A stretch of DNA of 64,000 bases, taken from Chytridium lagenaria. Its lineage: Eukaryota > Chytridiomycota > Chytridiomycetes > Chytridiales > Chytridiaceae. The notes beneath the pieces are model-generated. The model did not search any database. It saw only the letters and a list, made by a program, of their open reading frames with translations, and was not told where the DNA came from. The stretch lies in contig JAHLKC010000155.1 of NCBI GenBank assembly GCA_025449115.1, forward strand, positions 26,191-90,190. The letters are read 5' to 3'. Both the position numbers and the translations under genes were made by a program. Of the stretch, positions 1 through 9,980 are shown piece by piece. How positions within the stretch are numbered: the stretch's first letter is position 1; every line of letters begins with the position of its first letter.

Positions 1-1
1 A

Positions 2-136
2 CAAGACCTAATCCCAGTCATAGCCTTCACAAGTGAGGTCTCATCTCCGTGCACATACCCTTATCTCAAATGGACATGCTCTGCAGAAGAATTGAACTTC
101 ATCAGAGCAATTAAAAATGGTGGATATGAACAATGA
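2..136 (+). CDS. possible 3' end of an unrecognised gene
   Basis: A frame open from the window edge reads 44 residues to a TGA at 134-136, with two cysteines and an ordinary amino-acid mix (includes TYPYLKWTCSAEELNF). No domain is recognisable. It could be the last exon of a gene lying left of the window or a chance open frame; the short length gives little weight. Confidence 0.2.
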   Translation, partial: QDLIPVIAFTSEVSSPCTYPYLKWTCSAEELNFIRAIKNGGYEQ

Positions 137-715
137 CAGTGCATAGTGGCAGAAAAAAATCCGACAATGAATGTAATAAAGGAATTCAAGAAGCCTGCAG
201 GATGACTACAGTATGAAGTTGTGATGAGATTAGGGGCAATGGTGTTGGAGATGGTAATAGATGAAGGTTAGGTTGAGTGGATAGGGTGGGATGGATGGGA
301 TGGGATGAGATGGGATGGGATGGGATGGGATGGATGGGATGGATGGGATGGATGGATGGTGGAGTGAAGGAGGTATTAGTGACGAGTTGTTGAAGGGAAT
401 GAAAAAAAAATATTGAATAAATGAAAAAATCACTTACAGAAAATCCCTTGCGCCACACAAAAAAATGTGTTGTGAAACGTCTGTACGACCTGTGACACGT
501 CTGTACGACCCAAGTGTTTGGTCTGTTAGATATCTAATAAAAACCTATTGGAACAATAATAATCCATTAGACCGAATTGTCTAGCACAACCCGCTCGACA
601 CGAACTCACTAGACATAGAGTGACAATGTATATTAAAGCCATAGTAGCAATATAATAGACATGTATTAGAAAGGGAATTTAATCTAATACATGTCCAATA
701 GTTGGGTCCCACTAG
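137..715. other. stretch without a gene
   Basis: Apart from the GGATG microsatellite described separately, I see no coding signal. The sequence is AT-rich, holds a short direct repeat of GTCTGTACGACC near 480-510, and ends at a TAG (713-715) where the gypsy reading frame opens, so a truncation breakpoint of that retroelement probably lies near 700. Confidence 0.4.
284..359. repeat. GGATG/GGGATG microsatellite
   Basis: About 76 bases consist of alternating GGATG and GGGAT units. Its reverse complement gives a His-Pro-Ile/Ser low-complexity frame that should not be read as a gene. Confidence 0.85.
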
Positions 716-2218
716 ACAGACAAACTCCTGAGAAGGCATCATGCTCAAAGAATCGCAATATGTATACCCGAATTATTACGACGAGATGTTCTCGAATACT
801 TACATGACGACCTGTTTGGTGGACATCTATCAGACAGCAAAATACGACCAACATTTTTAGAGCGATTTTGGTGGCCCACAGTAAATGCCGATTTAAAAGA
901 TCATGTAAAGTCATGTGAAACCTGCGTTAAAGCAAAAGACGTCACCTATAAACGATTAGGAATAATCAGACCAGTGCCAGCAGGTGAAACACCCTGGGAG
1001 CGCGTAAGCATAGACGCCGTTGGCCCTTTTAAGAACTCTGCGCGAGGAAACAAGTATATCATTGTATTGACTGACCACTTCACAAAATGGGCTGAAGCCT
1101 ACGCTGTTCCATCCCTTGAAGCGGACGTTGTTGCCAGAGTCCTAGTTGAAGAAGCTTTCTGTCGATATGGTATCCCCTTGTACGTTCAAACTGACAGAGG
1201 ACAGCCATTTGCCAGTCAATTGATGATGAGAATTTCGCGAATACTTGGTGCACGTAAAACCTTTTCAATGCCTTACAACCCCAGATCAAATGGACTGGTA
1301 GAACGATTCAACAAAACTCTCTGTCAAATGCTTAGAAGTTATGTCGACATATATTTAAACGATGACTGGGATCAGTTTATCCCTTATGTTCTTTTTGCAT
1401 ATCAGACAACTGTCCAACCATCCGTCGGAGATTCACCCTTCTTCTTGCAATTTGGAAGTGATGCACGCGTTCCTGCAGACTTATTCTTTGGCGATATTGC
1501 CGAGCAATTAGACCCCCCTCCAAACAATTTTACAAAAAGTCCTGATGACGACAAAAATGATGACATCCCCTTAGCCATTGAGCATCTAGTGGAAGAGAAC
1601 TTTGCCACCACCACAGGTATTTCCCCGCACATAGTTGTTTGGCGTGTAAAAAACATGAAGACAGCACTTACGTCAGCTGCAAAGAAGTTATATGACCACC
1701 CCGTGGACTTACCACCTGACGAAATGCTAAGGCAAATGATCAGCCGACATAACATTGATATTTTATACATTATACATGACAGAAACGCTGATAAAGTTAT
1801 ACAAAAAGGAAGACGACGACCACAATGGCCGCCGTATATACATCCCGGCACACGAACTTTTCAGTTTGAGCGAAAAGACAGTCGAGAAGTTGACCTAGCA
1901 CTTAAGATTTATACGTCGCCAGGTATAACCCTCAGGATGATGCAATATGAAAACCTATTCTCCCTGACACCACATGGATGTCTTTGCTACGGAAGAAATA
2001 TAATTCTGGACCCAATGGATCAACATATAGCATCAGGCACACCGTTATGGTCCACTCCAACATCTCCAATAACTTTGGATTTCACTGCGGAAAGTTTAGA
2101 ACATGCACCTCTAACATTAGCACTAACCGACGAAAGTTCAGTACGTTTGATGCCATCAGATAACGTACAACAAGTTTTGGAAGACAACCCACCGCCGGTT
2201 TATCCGATTTTAGCATAG
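716..2218 (+). pseudogene. Ty3/gypsy pol fragment: integrase plus an extra C-terminal domain
   Basis: This is the integrase part of an LTR-retrotransposon polyprotein, which in a live element inserts cDNA into the genome. The frame is open from 716, well before the first ATG at 974. The zinc-binding H-x6-H (around 803-828) and CETC (C-x2-C) come first, then the RNase H-fold core with D in SIDAVGP, D in QTDRGQPF and E in GLVERFNK, so the DDE triad is intact. After the core, where a GPY/F module normally follows directly, there are about 220 residues of a different domain (roughly 1,560-2,200) that matches in outline the same position of the gypsy copy at 58.6-59.3 kb. Protease, RT and RNase H are absent on the left, so the copy is 5'-truncated. 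The frame ends at TAG 2216-2218 and the coding signal continues in other frames. Confidence 0.85.
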
Positions 2219-2972
2219 AATTAATCCACAGACTACGCGTAGCCCGAGGCATTGCCGCAGAGAATAACAGGAAAGCACAGGAACGTATGAAAACACGCTC
2301 AGAAACCACAGACCGAGAGTTTGACTTTAAAGAAGGTGATAGAGTATGGCTAGCCGTACCACTGCGTGCTGCTAAAGGATCGTCTCCCTTAACTCAAAAT
2401 TCATGTTCCGATGGTCCGGACCCATGAGGGTTATTGGCAAAGAAGGTGAGAAGTTTCAGTTAGTTGAAACGCTCCCTGGACAATGTATTATGGGTAGAGT
2501 ATCTCATCGTGGTCGAATGAGACCATATTCATCACGAAAACCTCTTACGGCAGCTGAAGAAGCTGCAATGAAAGCAGAAGATGACTATGAAGCAGAAATC
2601 AAAAAATGGGAAGATTGCACCATCGTTCGAAAACGACCTCCAGGCAGACAAATTAGCAGCGGAGTGAATCCACTCTTAAGACGCCGTTTTGATGATGACT
2701 TTGACGAAACGTTGGAGGAAGAGGATCCAGAATATGAAATTGAAAAAGTTGTAAAACACGTTAAATATGACGGAATGCCTTATCAATATGAGATTAAATA
2801 CAAATCCTGGCCGTCATCCTATAACGATTGGCATGATGAAGATGACCTGCCAAAAGAATCCGTTGCCCAGTACTGGGAAAGCAATAAACAGACTAAGGAG
2901 TCTGAATACAGGAAATATTTCCAGCACACTCAAAGTAAAGCTGCATTAAAAAAGAGATCTACAAAGAAATGA
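2219..2972 (+). pseudogene. Ty3/gypsy pol tail: GPY/F-like module and chromodomain
   Basis: Coding continues after the integrase frame: the stretch with FKEGDRVWL lies in frame 1 near 2,314-2,390 and the frame starting at 2403 carries FRWSGPMRVIG, an arrangement typical of the module after gypsy integrases. At least two single-base shifts therefore separate 974 from 2972. The chromodomain near 2,735-2,890 reads YEIEKVVKH, then IKYKSWPSSYNDW and DLPKESVAQYW, with the usual aromatic positions partly kept. Chromodomains direct chromovirus integration to marked chromatin (family knowledge). The product ends in a Lys-rich tail at 2972. Confidence 0.8.
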
Positions 2973-4569
2973 ATATATGACAGTCTTTAAAGAAGCTGGA
3001 CCCTGTGAACTTCATGATGGTTCACGGTCAATAAAGACCAATAATCACACCAAACCAAACAGGTTGAGAATAAGGCTTTATTCACTTGACACGTCCGCAT
3101 ATAGGCGCGGATAAACCAGAGGGCAAAAGACTTAGACTAAAATTAACATAAAAGAGTAAACAAACAACTCAGAGGAAAACTGTTTGACAGCGAATGAAGA
3201 GGAGAAGAAACTGAATCTCCTTGACGTGTCAGAACGCGTCTATCAGTTACACCAGAGTATAGGGACCACAGCAAAGTGCCAACATCAAGGCTTTAAAATA
3301 TGAACTCCGTGCAAAATCACTGATAGTCAATTATGAAATTTATTTATTTTTGAGAAATAAATCTGACAGTTAAACACAGAAATCATGAAAAAGAGCTCAC
3401 GGAGGTTGAGAGTACCTGGGTTTGGGGCTTTGAACCAAGCCGTTAACTTGGCGAATTCAGCCGCCACATGTCCCAGTACATGCTACACAGAATACAGTTT
3501 CCTGATACCAATTTTGGTCTTCTTTGATGACAGGATGACCTCATAAACTATGAAGAAGGGAAAGCACATATTTTCCTCATTTTATGCAAAAACTCACTGT
3601 TTTATGTTGGCATGACGTGACGCAATAAGTCCTGACATTGAAAAAAGCACCTGCCATGTGGACTTTTCGTGAAGGGCATCTATCCTGGAGTAAACCATGC
3701 TAAATTTACTCTTCTCTCCAGGGAAGAAGCACACAAGTTACTGGAAAAGGTAATGATAAGCGCCTATCATCCCATGGGTGGATTTTATGCATACAAGGTT
3801 ATTCAAGGGATCTAAGTTATTGACCAATTGAATAGCGCCCACCTGGAAGGACAACAGGTGTGCTAAGAAGACAGGATATTTTAGGTTGGATTGTGTAGTC
3901 ATGGAATAGTCCATCCATGCGGCCTTTCCTCTTCTGGGACCCAAGACTGCCACCAGACCTCCCCTACCTGGTAAAGAATATATCACCAGCCCATCCCTTC
4001 CCCTCGGCGTCACCTTGGCCACCCTTATCCCTCGCGAGGAACCAATGATGAAGCTACAACTTAGAAAAGAACAAGAACTTTGCTAAAGGGCTGAGGAGGG
4101 AGGATGAAAGACATATTGTATATAGTAACTTAATTTTGTGAAGGGAAATTGACTATAAAAAGGGGCAGTTTTGTGTGGAAGGTCCTCAGAAGTTTTGGAC
4201 TGAAGAATAAAAAAGACCTCTCGTTTTAACTCTGCTGTCCCAAATTACCTCCCAATCCCTCTGTCTCTTGGTCATCTCGTGAGGCACCTCAAGATCTCTC
4301 TCTTTCTACCACCCTGAAGGAAGTCGCCAGCAACATCGGTTTGAACAGGAAACACTGCAGAACCTCGCTACCCTGCTATATCCCAAGTACCTTGCTGCTA
4401 CAGACTTTGGCATCCTCTCCCAACCTCATTCAGAACGGCCTCTTGGCCCCTCTTGGCTTGCTCCCAGGTTCAGTAACAAGACTCCCGCAGGTGAAGACCC
4501 CCAGGTGTTAGAAAGATCGGTTTTTGTTGTATTTTTGGTGAGTGTAGCTTGAGACCCTGTTATTTTTTT
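2973..4569. other. non-coding stretch with LTR-like parts
   Basis: Just after the chromodomain stop, 3004 begins TGTGAACTTCATGATGGTTCAC, close in style to the LTR start TGTGAAGAATTACATTATTCACA at 60,521, so a 3' LTR probably starts at 3004; its right end is not clear. Further on a TATA box (4154-4162) is followed by AATAAA near 4,207, which resembles the promoter and poly(A) part of another LTR. No gene is visible in 3.0-4.57 kb. Confidence 0.4.
4154..4162 (+). promoter_or_regulatory. TATA box in an LTR-like stretch
   Basis: TATAAAAAG stands about 50 bases before an AATAAA hexamer in a non-coding stretch. This spacing is common in LTRs, where promoter and poly(A) signal lie close together. 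The element it served is not identified. Confidence 0.35.
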
Positions 4570-5040
4570 GGGTCATATCACCTATGTTAAAACCGTTGAC
4601 ATATGTTACCAAAGTACTGGTTTGAAACCGGGTTAGGGCGTATACGGCCGGAACGGCCGTATACGCCCTGAATTGAACCAGCATCAATATGTAAACAAAA
4701 TCAGGGCCATGTACGGCCTTATACGGCCTTACCCAACTGGTGGTTGTACATGGCCGGGCCATGTATGGCCTTACCCAGCTGGTGGTTGGCGCAATACTTG
4801 GCGCCACATTTAGCCAACCACATATGTTTACCCTTCAACCACTTTGGATTAAATCATGTGGTATGTACCAGATCTTGCCAGTATGGCTGTCTGTCCCCAC
4901 CGCCCCACTCAAAGCACAGAATATCCTGACGTGTACGGCCCAATTTGGCGCTTTTAAAACATCAATTAAATGGCCGTGTACGGCCCATTGGTCAGGAAAT
5001 CTGATTATTTGGTACCCCCTCTTTGCGCCGCAACGTACAG

Positions 5041-5178
5041 GTACGTCCAATCAAGGCCGTAACCGCACGGGTACCTCCAGATGAGGCCGTAACCGCACGG
5101 GTACGTCCACATAAGGCCGTAACCGCACGGGTACGTCCAAATAAGGCCGTAACCGCACGAGTACGTCCAAAGATGGCC
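5041..5178. repeat. 30-bp tandem repeat, about 4.6 units, in element B
   Basis: Units of exactly 30 bases, each ending GGCCGTAACCGCACGG and starting GTACGTCCA, repeat at 5041, 5071, 5101, 5131 and partly 5161. The second copy of element B has one unit fewer (from 54,911). The spaced repeats contain no unique spacers, so this is not a CRISPR array. Confidence 0.9.
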
Positions 5179-6379
5179 AATTATACAAACTGTTTGAACC
5201 ATTTGCTATCGCAATTGCTAACTTCTGAAGAATATTTCGTAAAATATTAATTGATTAAAGGAGAAGTACTAACATTAACCTTTCACAATCCGTCAGTCCC
5301 AAACAGTTGTCTCTGCAAAGTTTCAGTAAAAGATTTAGTGCTAACGTAGCGGAAAAAGCGCATGGAACGCGATGCAAGAGCGTTAAAAGCTGCAACAGTA
5401 CCTAGAGGCATCCACTCATTGAGCGCTTTCAAATGATATAACACACATATGCCGAATATGTCTGCCCGCATTTGGCTTCTTCATCTGAAAGCTTTGACAC
5501 CCATGCCTTAAAACTACACCAGTCCGTTAAGCCTAAACTTTGATTTTAAGGTCAAGCGTGGACAACTACTTGGTTTAAAAAAACAGCTTTGGGGACTTCA
5601 TCGGTGATGGTTTCACACCTCTATCACGTCTTTAGAGTATTTTATTGAGTTTTGAAGTCAAATTTTGTGTTTACCAAGCTGGGAATAATAATTGCAAGAC
5701 AGCACAGAGCGTTAGAAGCTGCCACAGGTACGTGGGAGATTCCACAAATTAAGAGCTTTCAAATGATATTATACACATATGCCGAACATGTCTGTCCGTA
5801 TTTGATATTTTTAAATGACAGCTTTTGACACGCATGCCTTAAAACTACACCAGTCTGTTAAGGCTAAACTCTAATTGCAAGTCAACCGTGGACAAATACT
5901 TGGTTTAAAAACAAACAGCTTTGGGGAGTTCATCGGTGATGGTTTCACACCTCTATCACGTCGCTAGAGTGTTTTATTGAGTTTTGAAGTCAAATTTTGT
6001 GTTTACCAAGTTGGGAACAACAATTGCAAGACGGCACCGAGAGTTAGGAGCTACCACAGGTACGTGGGAGACTCCACAAATTAAGAGCTTTCAAATTATA
6101 TAACACACATTATTAAACACGTCCGTCTTGATTTTTTTCATTGATTTAAAGTCACCGCTTGACTTAGTCTGGGGCCTTCTAGGCCATGTTCGACCAGTTA
6201 CGTGTGTATACAGGACTGTACTGTGGTTGACGGTACTGTGGTTGTTGGGCTCCAAACTGTCCGTTTATAGGCGTACAAATATCTACGTTACATATATATG
6301 TTAGTGCTATTGTCAAAGCAGATTTAAGAGTCTCCTCATATTTGCATTCAGTATGACCCGGCCGTCTATTGGTACCAGT

Positions 6380-6830
6380 TTTTACGAACCGGTTACGTCT
6401 GGCCCGCCGACCCATCCGTATTTTGGTTCCAGTACTTACAGACCCTTTACGGCCGGGTCTGGCTACGGCGGGCCCGCCCGAGACCCTAACCCTGACCTGG
6501 CCGTATTATAGTACCGGTTCTTACAGACCGGATACGGACGGCCCGCCCGACCCGGCCGTATTTTGGTACCCGTTTTTACAGACCGGATACGGACGGCCCG
6601 CCCGACCCGGCCGTATTTAGGTACCCGTTTTTACAGACCGGATACGGACGGCCCGCCCGACCCGGCCGTATTTGGTACCCGTTTTTACAGACCGGATACG
6701 GACAGCCCGCCCGACCCGGCCGTATTTTGGTACCCGTTTTTACAGACCGGATACGGACGGCCCGCCCGACCCGGCCGTACTTTGGTAACGGTTCTTCCAG
6801 ACCGTATACGGCCGGGTCCACTGGACCCGG
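6380..6830. repeat. ~55-bp GC-rich tandem repeat near the right end of element B
   Basis: The unit runs CCCGGCCGTATTTTGGTACC, then a T-run with ACAGACCGGATACGG and ACGGCCCGCCCGA. The block CCCGGCCGTA starts at 6551, 6606, 6661, 6715 and 6770, a period of 54-55 bases, with more diverged units on either side. The array is absent from copy 2 of element B, which ends before this point. Confidence 0.9.
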
Positions 6831-6983
6831 CCGTGTTGGGTCTCAAACCGATACTTTGGTAACATACGTCAACTGTTTTGACCCCAGTAGCTATCCCATT
6901 TTTTTGGTGGGCTCAGGTCACTTTTGGTGGTTTTGGTTATGTTTTCTCTGAACTTTTCGGATATGGGGCCAGAAGAGTTCACA

Positions 6984-8514
6984 GAACTACTTAGCGTCAA
7001 AACAGGTGAGAAATTCTTTTGCAGTGAATATTCTAATATGGCATAGTTTTTGCCTAGCAGAAATGTTAGACAGGCAGGACGAGAGTTCTGCGATATATTC
7101 AAGCATGTGCATAACGGTGTTACGCATCAAATGAAAGCAGCTGGAAAAGAGTTGGATTGCTTTTAAACGTATACTGGGACAATGCACCGCGTTTCATGGC
7201 ATTCATACTTAGAGATGAGACATGGACCCCAGCTGAAAATAGCGGCGCTTAGAACTTTGCTTAAAGTAGTGAGTATATTTCATTGTGCCGTATTACTCTT
7301 TGACCTATCGTAACATCTATAAAGATATTCTGTGAACAGTCAGTTGTTACAATCATATTGCCTGTCGGTGATAAATGTCTTCAGGAATTAGAATGCTGGG
7401 AGCAGCTAGATGTGCAGGAGAAGTTGACTTTGATTGATGATTCTTCGTCAAAACGTACCTTCAGTCGGCAATTTGCTATTTGAGGTCATTGTTGTTGGAA
7501 ACAACACATATTTCCGGAAGAATTCATCAAACTTGCTCCAATGGTTAAGAAAGAGAAGGAATGTTGTTGAGAGCCAACATAGCCGCCATCCTGTAGCGGA
7601 TCCAAAGACAACCGAACATGGAGATTATGTGAACAAAAACTGGCAAAAAGTAAGTACAGAAGCCGTACAAAACCCCATGTAACCGTATATAACCGTATAC
7701 TGCTATGTACCTTTGTATACTGCCGTTTACGTTTGTGTGCGCCCGTCTCTGGACTCTGTTGATTAACGCTTTCAAAAGACAGGTTCCTTTTTACTTTTTA
7801 CCTGAAATACGGCAACGTCCACGATATCTCAACCTTGGACCTGCAGACAATCTACCTACAGCAGCTAAAAAGGGGACAACGGAAGCTGACGTTTGTCCTA
7901 AATATTACGACAGGAAGAGGAAGGCTAAATCAATGACGGCCGGAGCAATGGTTTTTTATGTCGTCATCGATTTTATATTGGATTTCACCTTTTTCCTAAA
8001 GCTGAAAGCATCAATGATGTTTTTGCAACTCTATACACAAGGTACCATACAATTTAACAATTTAACTCTAAATCTTGCAGGTTTGAACAGTGCCCATCCA
8101 TTTGTGTTGGTGATAATAATAACTGCCATGCTGCAGACTACTGCACTTTGCGGGAGTACGAATTCTTCAAAGATTGTCGATTTGTTATAGGACGATTTTC
8201 ACTCAAATGCTCACAGGGGCTGTTCCGCTGCTTCTCACGCAAAACACTACAGAAAGCATATTAAATAATTTCATGCTGAAAACAGAACAAACAGTATACA
8301 GCCGCAAATGGCGGTGTACGATTAAATTTTTGTGCAACAAAAAAATTTACTAATGCTTCCGGCTAATTACTGCCGTTTTTGTCAAAAGCATTGATGAAAC
8401 TAGATTGGTAATGTATTTTGGTAAACCGTACATAACCGTATGTTTACGATACTGTCATGAAAATCGACGAAGTTTTTTTTAGTTGTCGTCGGTTTTGACC
8501 TTGGTATTTATCCC
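6984..8514 (+). mobile_element. truncated copy of the KDZ-like DNA transposon (right part)
   Basis: From 6984 the sequence matches 51,554 onward of the 46.78-54.17 kb element nearly base for base to about 8,265, then jumps to what is 53,926 onward there and runs to the right terminal repeat. About 1.1 kb, including the tandem array and the conserved transposase block, is therefore deleted. Coding remnants correspond to the middle and late exons of that transposase but carry several shifts and stops. The right end reads GTCGTCGGTTTTGACC then GGTATTTATCCC at 8514. It lies inside a gag reading frame; the expected 8-bp duplication would be GTTATGGG (8515-8522), but the left end is lost, so this cannot be checked. 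Confidence 0.85.
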
Positions 8515-8829
8515 GTTATGGGTGAACTTGGCGACAAGAAGATCGAGCATTTGCCGTTTGTCGGTGTCGGTCGCGTAGATCCGCTCGTGAGCTTCAACTA
8601 AGTCAATGACTGACTCCAGGTAAGTGATGATCTCCTGAAGGGAAGCCAATTCACGAAGTTGGAGTTGGGACCATCGCACGCTCCACTGCTGTCCAGCCTG
8701 ACCGTCCAGATTTCCAACATTATAGAGCTGACGAAGGGCAGTTACAAACTCAACAACAGTGGTGCCCTTAAACTTTGACGGACGAAGAATGGAAGAGCCA
8801 GTTGAAGAAAGGGAAGTGGTAGTAGACAT
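8515..8829 (-). pseudogene. LTR-retroelement gag, N-terminal fragment (inner copy)
   Basis: The frame starts at ATG 8827-8829 (MSTTTSLSSTGSSILRPSKF) and runs to 8515, where the KDZ-like fragment interrupts it; the last residues before the stop at 8479 come from transposon DNA. The text, with SKFKGTTVVEFVTALRQLY and a helical Leu/Gln-rich part, resembles the N-terminal coat domain of LTR-element gag proteins, though I cannot name the clade. The start is chosen because it lies just after the LTR and primer-site interval; an upstream ATG at 8937 falls inside the LTR. The same first codons recur at 9476. Confidence 0.65.
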
Positions 8830-8856
8830 GGTGATGTACCGAACTGCAGGTAGTTT

Positions 8857-9451
8857 TGTGTCAGAGTGGGAACGTCGGTGTAAGTGAGGAGAGGAATAAA
8901 ATAGTAGTGAAAATCTTGGATTGAACAAGAAGATCACCTGGCCGTTTTTATAGGCAACAGTGTGCTGTTTGTGCTTAAACAGGAAGTCTCATTGAAAGGG
9001 GGAACTGTTGCAAGTTCTTTCCTTCTATGGTTATTTTATCTCCTTCGTGTTGAAGGGGTGATATCACCCTTTAAGTGACAAATTAATTTACGGTCAAAAT
9101 AATGTTTGTGTAACCAGAAATTTCTGATTTTTGCTAAGTTCTTTTAACTATGAAATTCATACAGATAATATGATTTCCTCACTTACATCAACATACCCTT
9201 GCAAAACTACAACCCTTAGTTCGGTGGATATCACCGAGGTTGATGATTATTTTGCAACGGTAGTTGGTGTGTGTAAGTTGGGCCAAATCATAATATGTGA
9301 TGTAGTTAAGTAGCAGAGATGATTAGCGTGTCTTTAGAAAACTTACGCCAAATGGCGTGAAAATTTTCATCTAACCAAATCAATAAACATTTAAACATGA
9401 CGACTTAAGTAAAGCAGTTTATTAAATTGGTTGCGTGTGAACAGGATTTAA
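8857..9451 (-). repeat. LTR of the 9-kb LTR-retroelement family, inner copy
   Basis: Read on the minus strand the repeat starts TGTTAAATCCTG at 9451 and probably ends CTGACACA at 8857, about 595 bp. It contains a TATA box (8942-8952). Its start cuts the outer copy's gag: the gag bases CCACTTCCCTTTC are followed at once by TGTTAAATCC. The family has two more copies in this window: one interrupted (9,504-9,779 plus 17,474-17,785) and one partial (61,604-62,048). The 3' boundary is inferred from TG...CA ends only. Confidence 0.7.
8942..8952 (-). promoter_or_regulatory. TATA box of the inner LTR
   Basis: TATAAAAACGG on the minus strand lies inside the LTR about 115 bases before the gag ATG at 8829. 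The same box recurs at 9589-9599 in the outer copy, again about 115 bases before its gag ATG at 9476. Confidence 0.6.
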
Positions 9452-9452
9452 C

Positions 9453-9779
9453 AGAAAGGGAAGTGGTAGTAGACATGGTGATGTACCGAACTTCAGGTAG
9501 TTTTGTGTCAGAGTGGGAACGTCGGTGTAAGTGAGGAGAGGAATAAAATAGTAGTGAAAATCTTGGATTGAACAAGAAGATCACCTGGCCGTTTTTATAG
9601 GCAACAGTGTGCTGTTTGTGCTTAAACAGGAAGTCTCGTTGAAAGGGGAACTGTGCAAGTTCTTTCCTTCTAAGGTCATTTTATCTCCTTCGCGTTGAAG
9701 GGAATATCACCCTTTAAGTGACAAATTAATTTACGGTCAAAATAATGTTTGTGTAACCAGAAATTTCTGATTTTTGCTA
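9453..9779 (-). repeat. outer LTR copy, 3' part, with the first gag codons
   Basis: This segment repeats 8,808-9,134 almost exactly: gag codons 1-8 (ATG at 9474-9476), the primer-site interval, and the 3' part of the LTR (9504-9779) with its TATA box. At 9779 it stops and the CACTA/Plavaka-like element begins; the rest of the LTR is at 17,474-17,785. Confidence 0.8.
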
Positions 9780-9980
9780 CACAGCGAATTCAAAAAAGGC
9801 CGGATTGGATCTAGACCGCTGCTGGATGGAAGAAAGATGCCATCTTATAGTCGTTACACCGCTGTGTCACTATAACGTATTTAAGTCATTGGTGGAAAGG
9901 TCGACACTGCCTTTTTGAATAAATCTCAGTATCACTATGTGTGTTACTCTTTGTACAATGCTTATGTTTAAATATAAAAA

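Larger units (their letters stand above)
4570..6897. mobile_element. element B, copy 1: non-autonomous DNA transposon with 8-bp duplication
   Basis: The ends are inverted: the left end starts GGGTCATATCACC and, after about 24 bases, has TTGACATATGTTACCAAAGT; the right end, read backwards, starts GGGATAGCTACTGG and then has TTGACGTATGTTACCAAAGT. The 8 bases ATTTTTTT occur directly outside both ends (4562-4569 and 6898-6905), a perfect target duplication. No transposase is encoded; the 2,328 bp hold two tandem arrays (30-bp and ~55-bp units) and GGCCGTA-rich sequence. GGG-starting ends and an 8-bp duplication match the KDZ-like element at 46.78-54.17 kb, so B is probably mobilised by that family (inference). 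A second, right-truncated copy lies at 54,470-56,080. Confidence 0.8.

Noticed and set aside
186..458. 90-residue frame on the minus strand with His-Pro-Ile repeats
   Set aside because: It is the translation of the GGATG microsatellite and has no other support.
5041..5178. Regular 30-bp repeats that might suggest a CRISPR array
   Set aside because: The units are contiguous with no unique spacers, lie in a eukaryotic transposon and code for no Cas proteins nearby.
4835..5202. Several open frames on both strands in element B
   Set aside because: They are built from the 30-bp array and neighbouring repeats, with no start context or conserved protein; the element is taken as non-coding.
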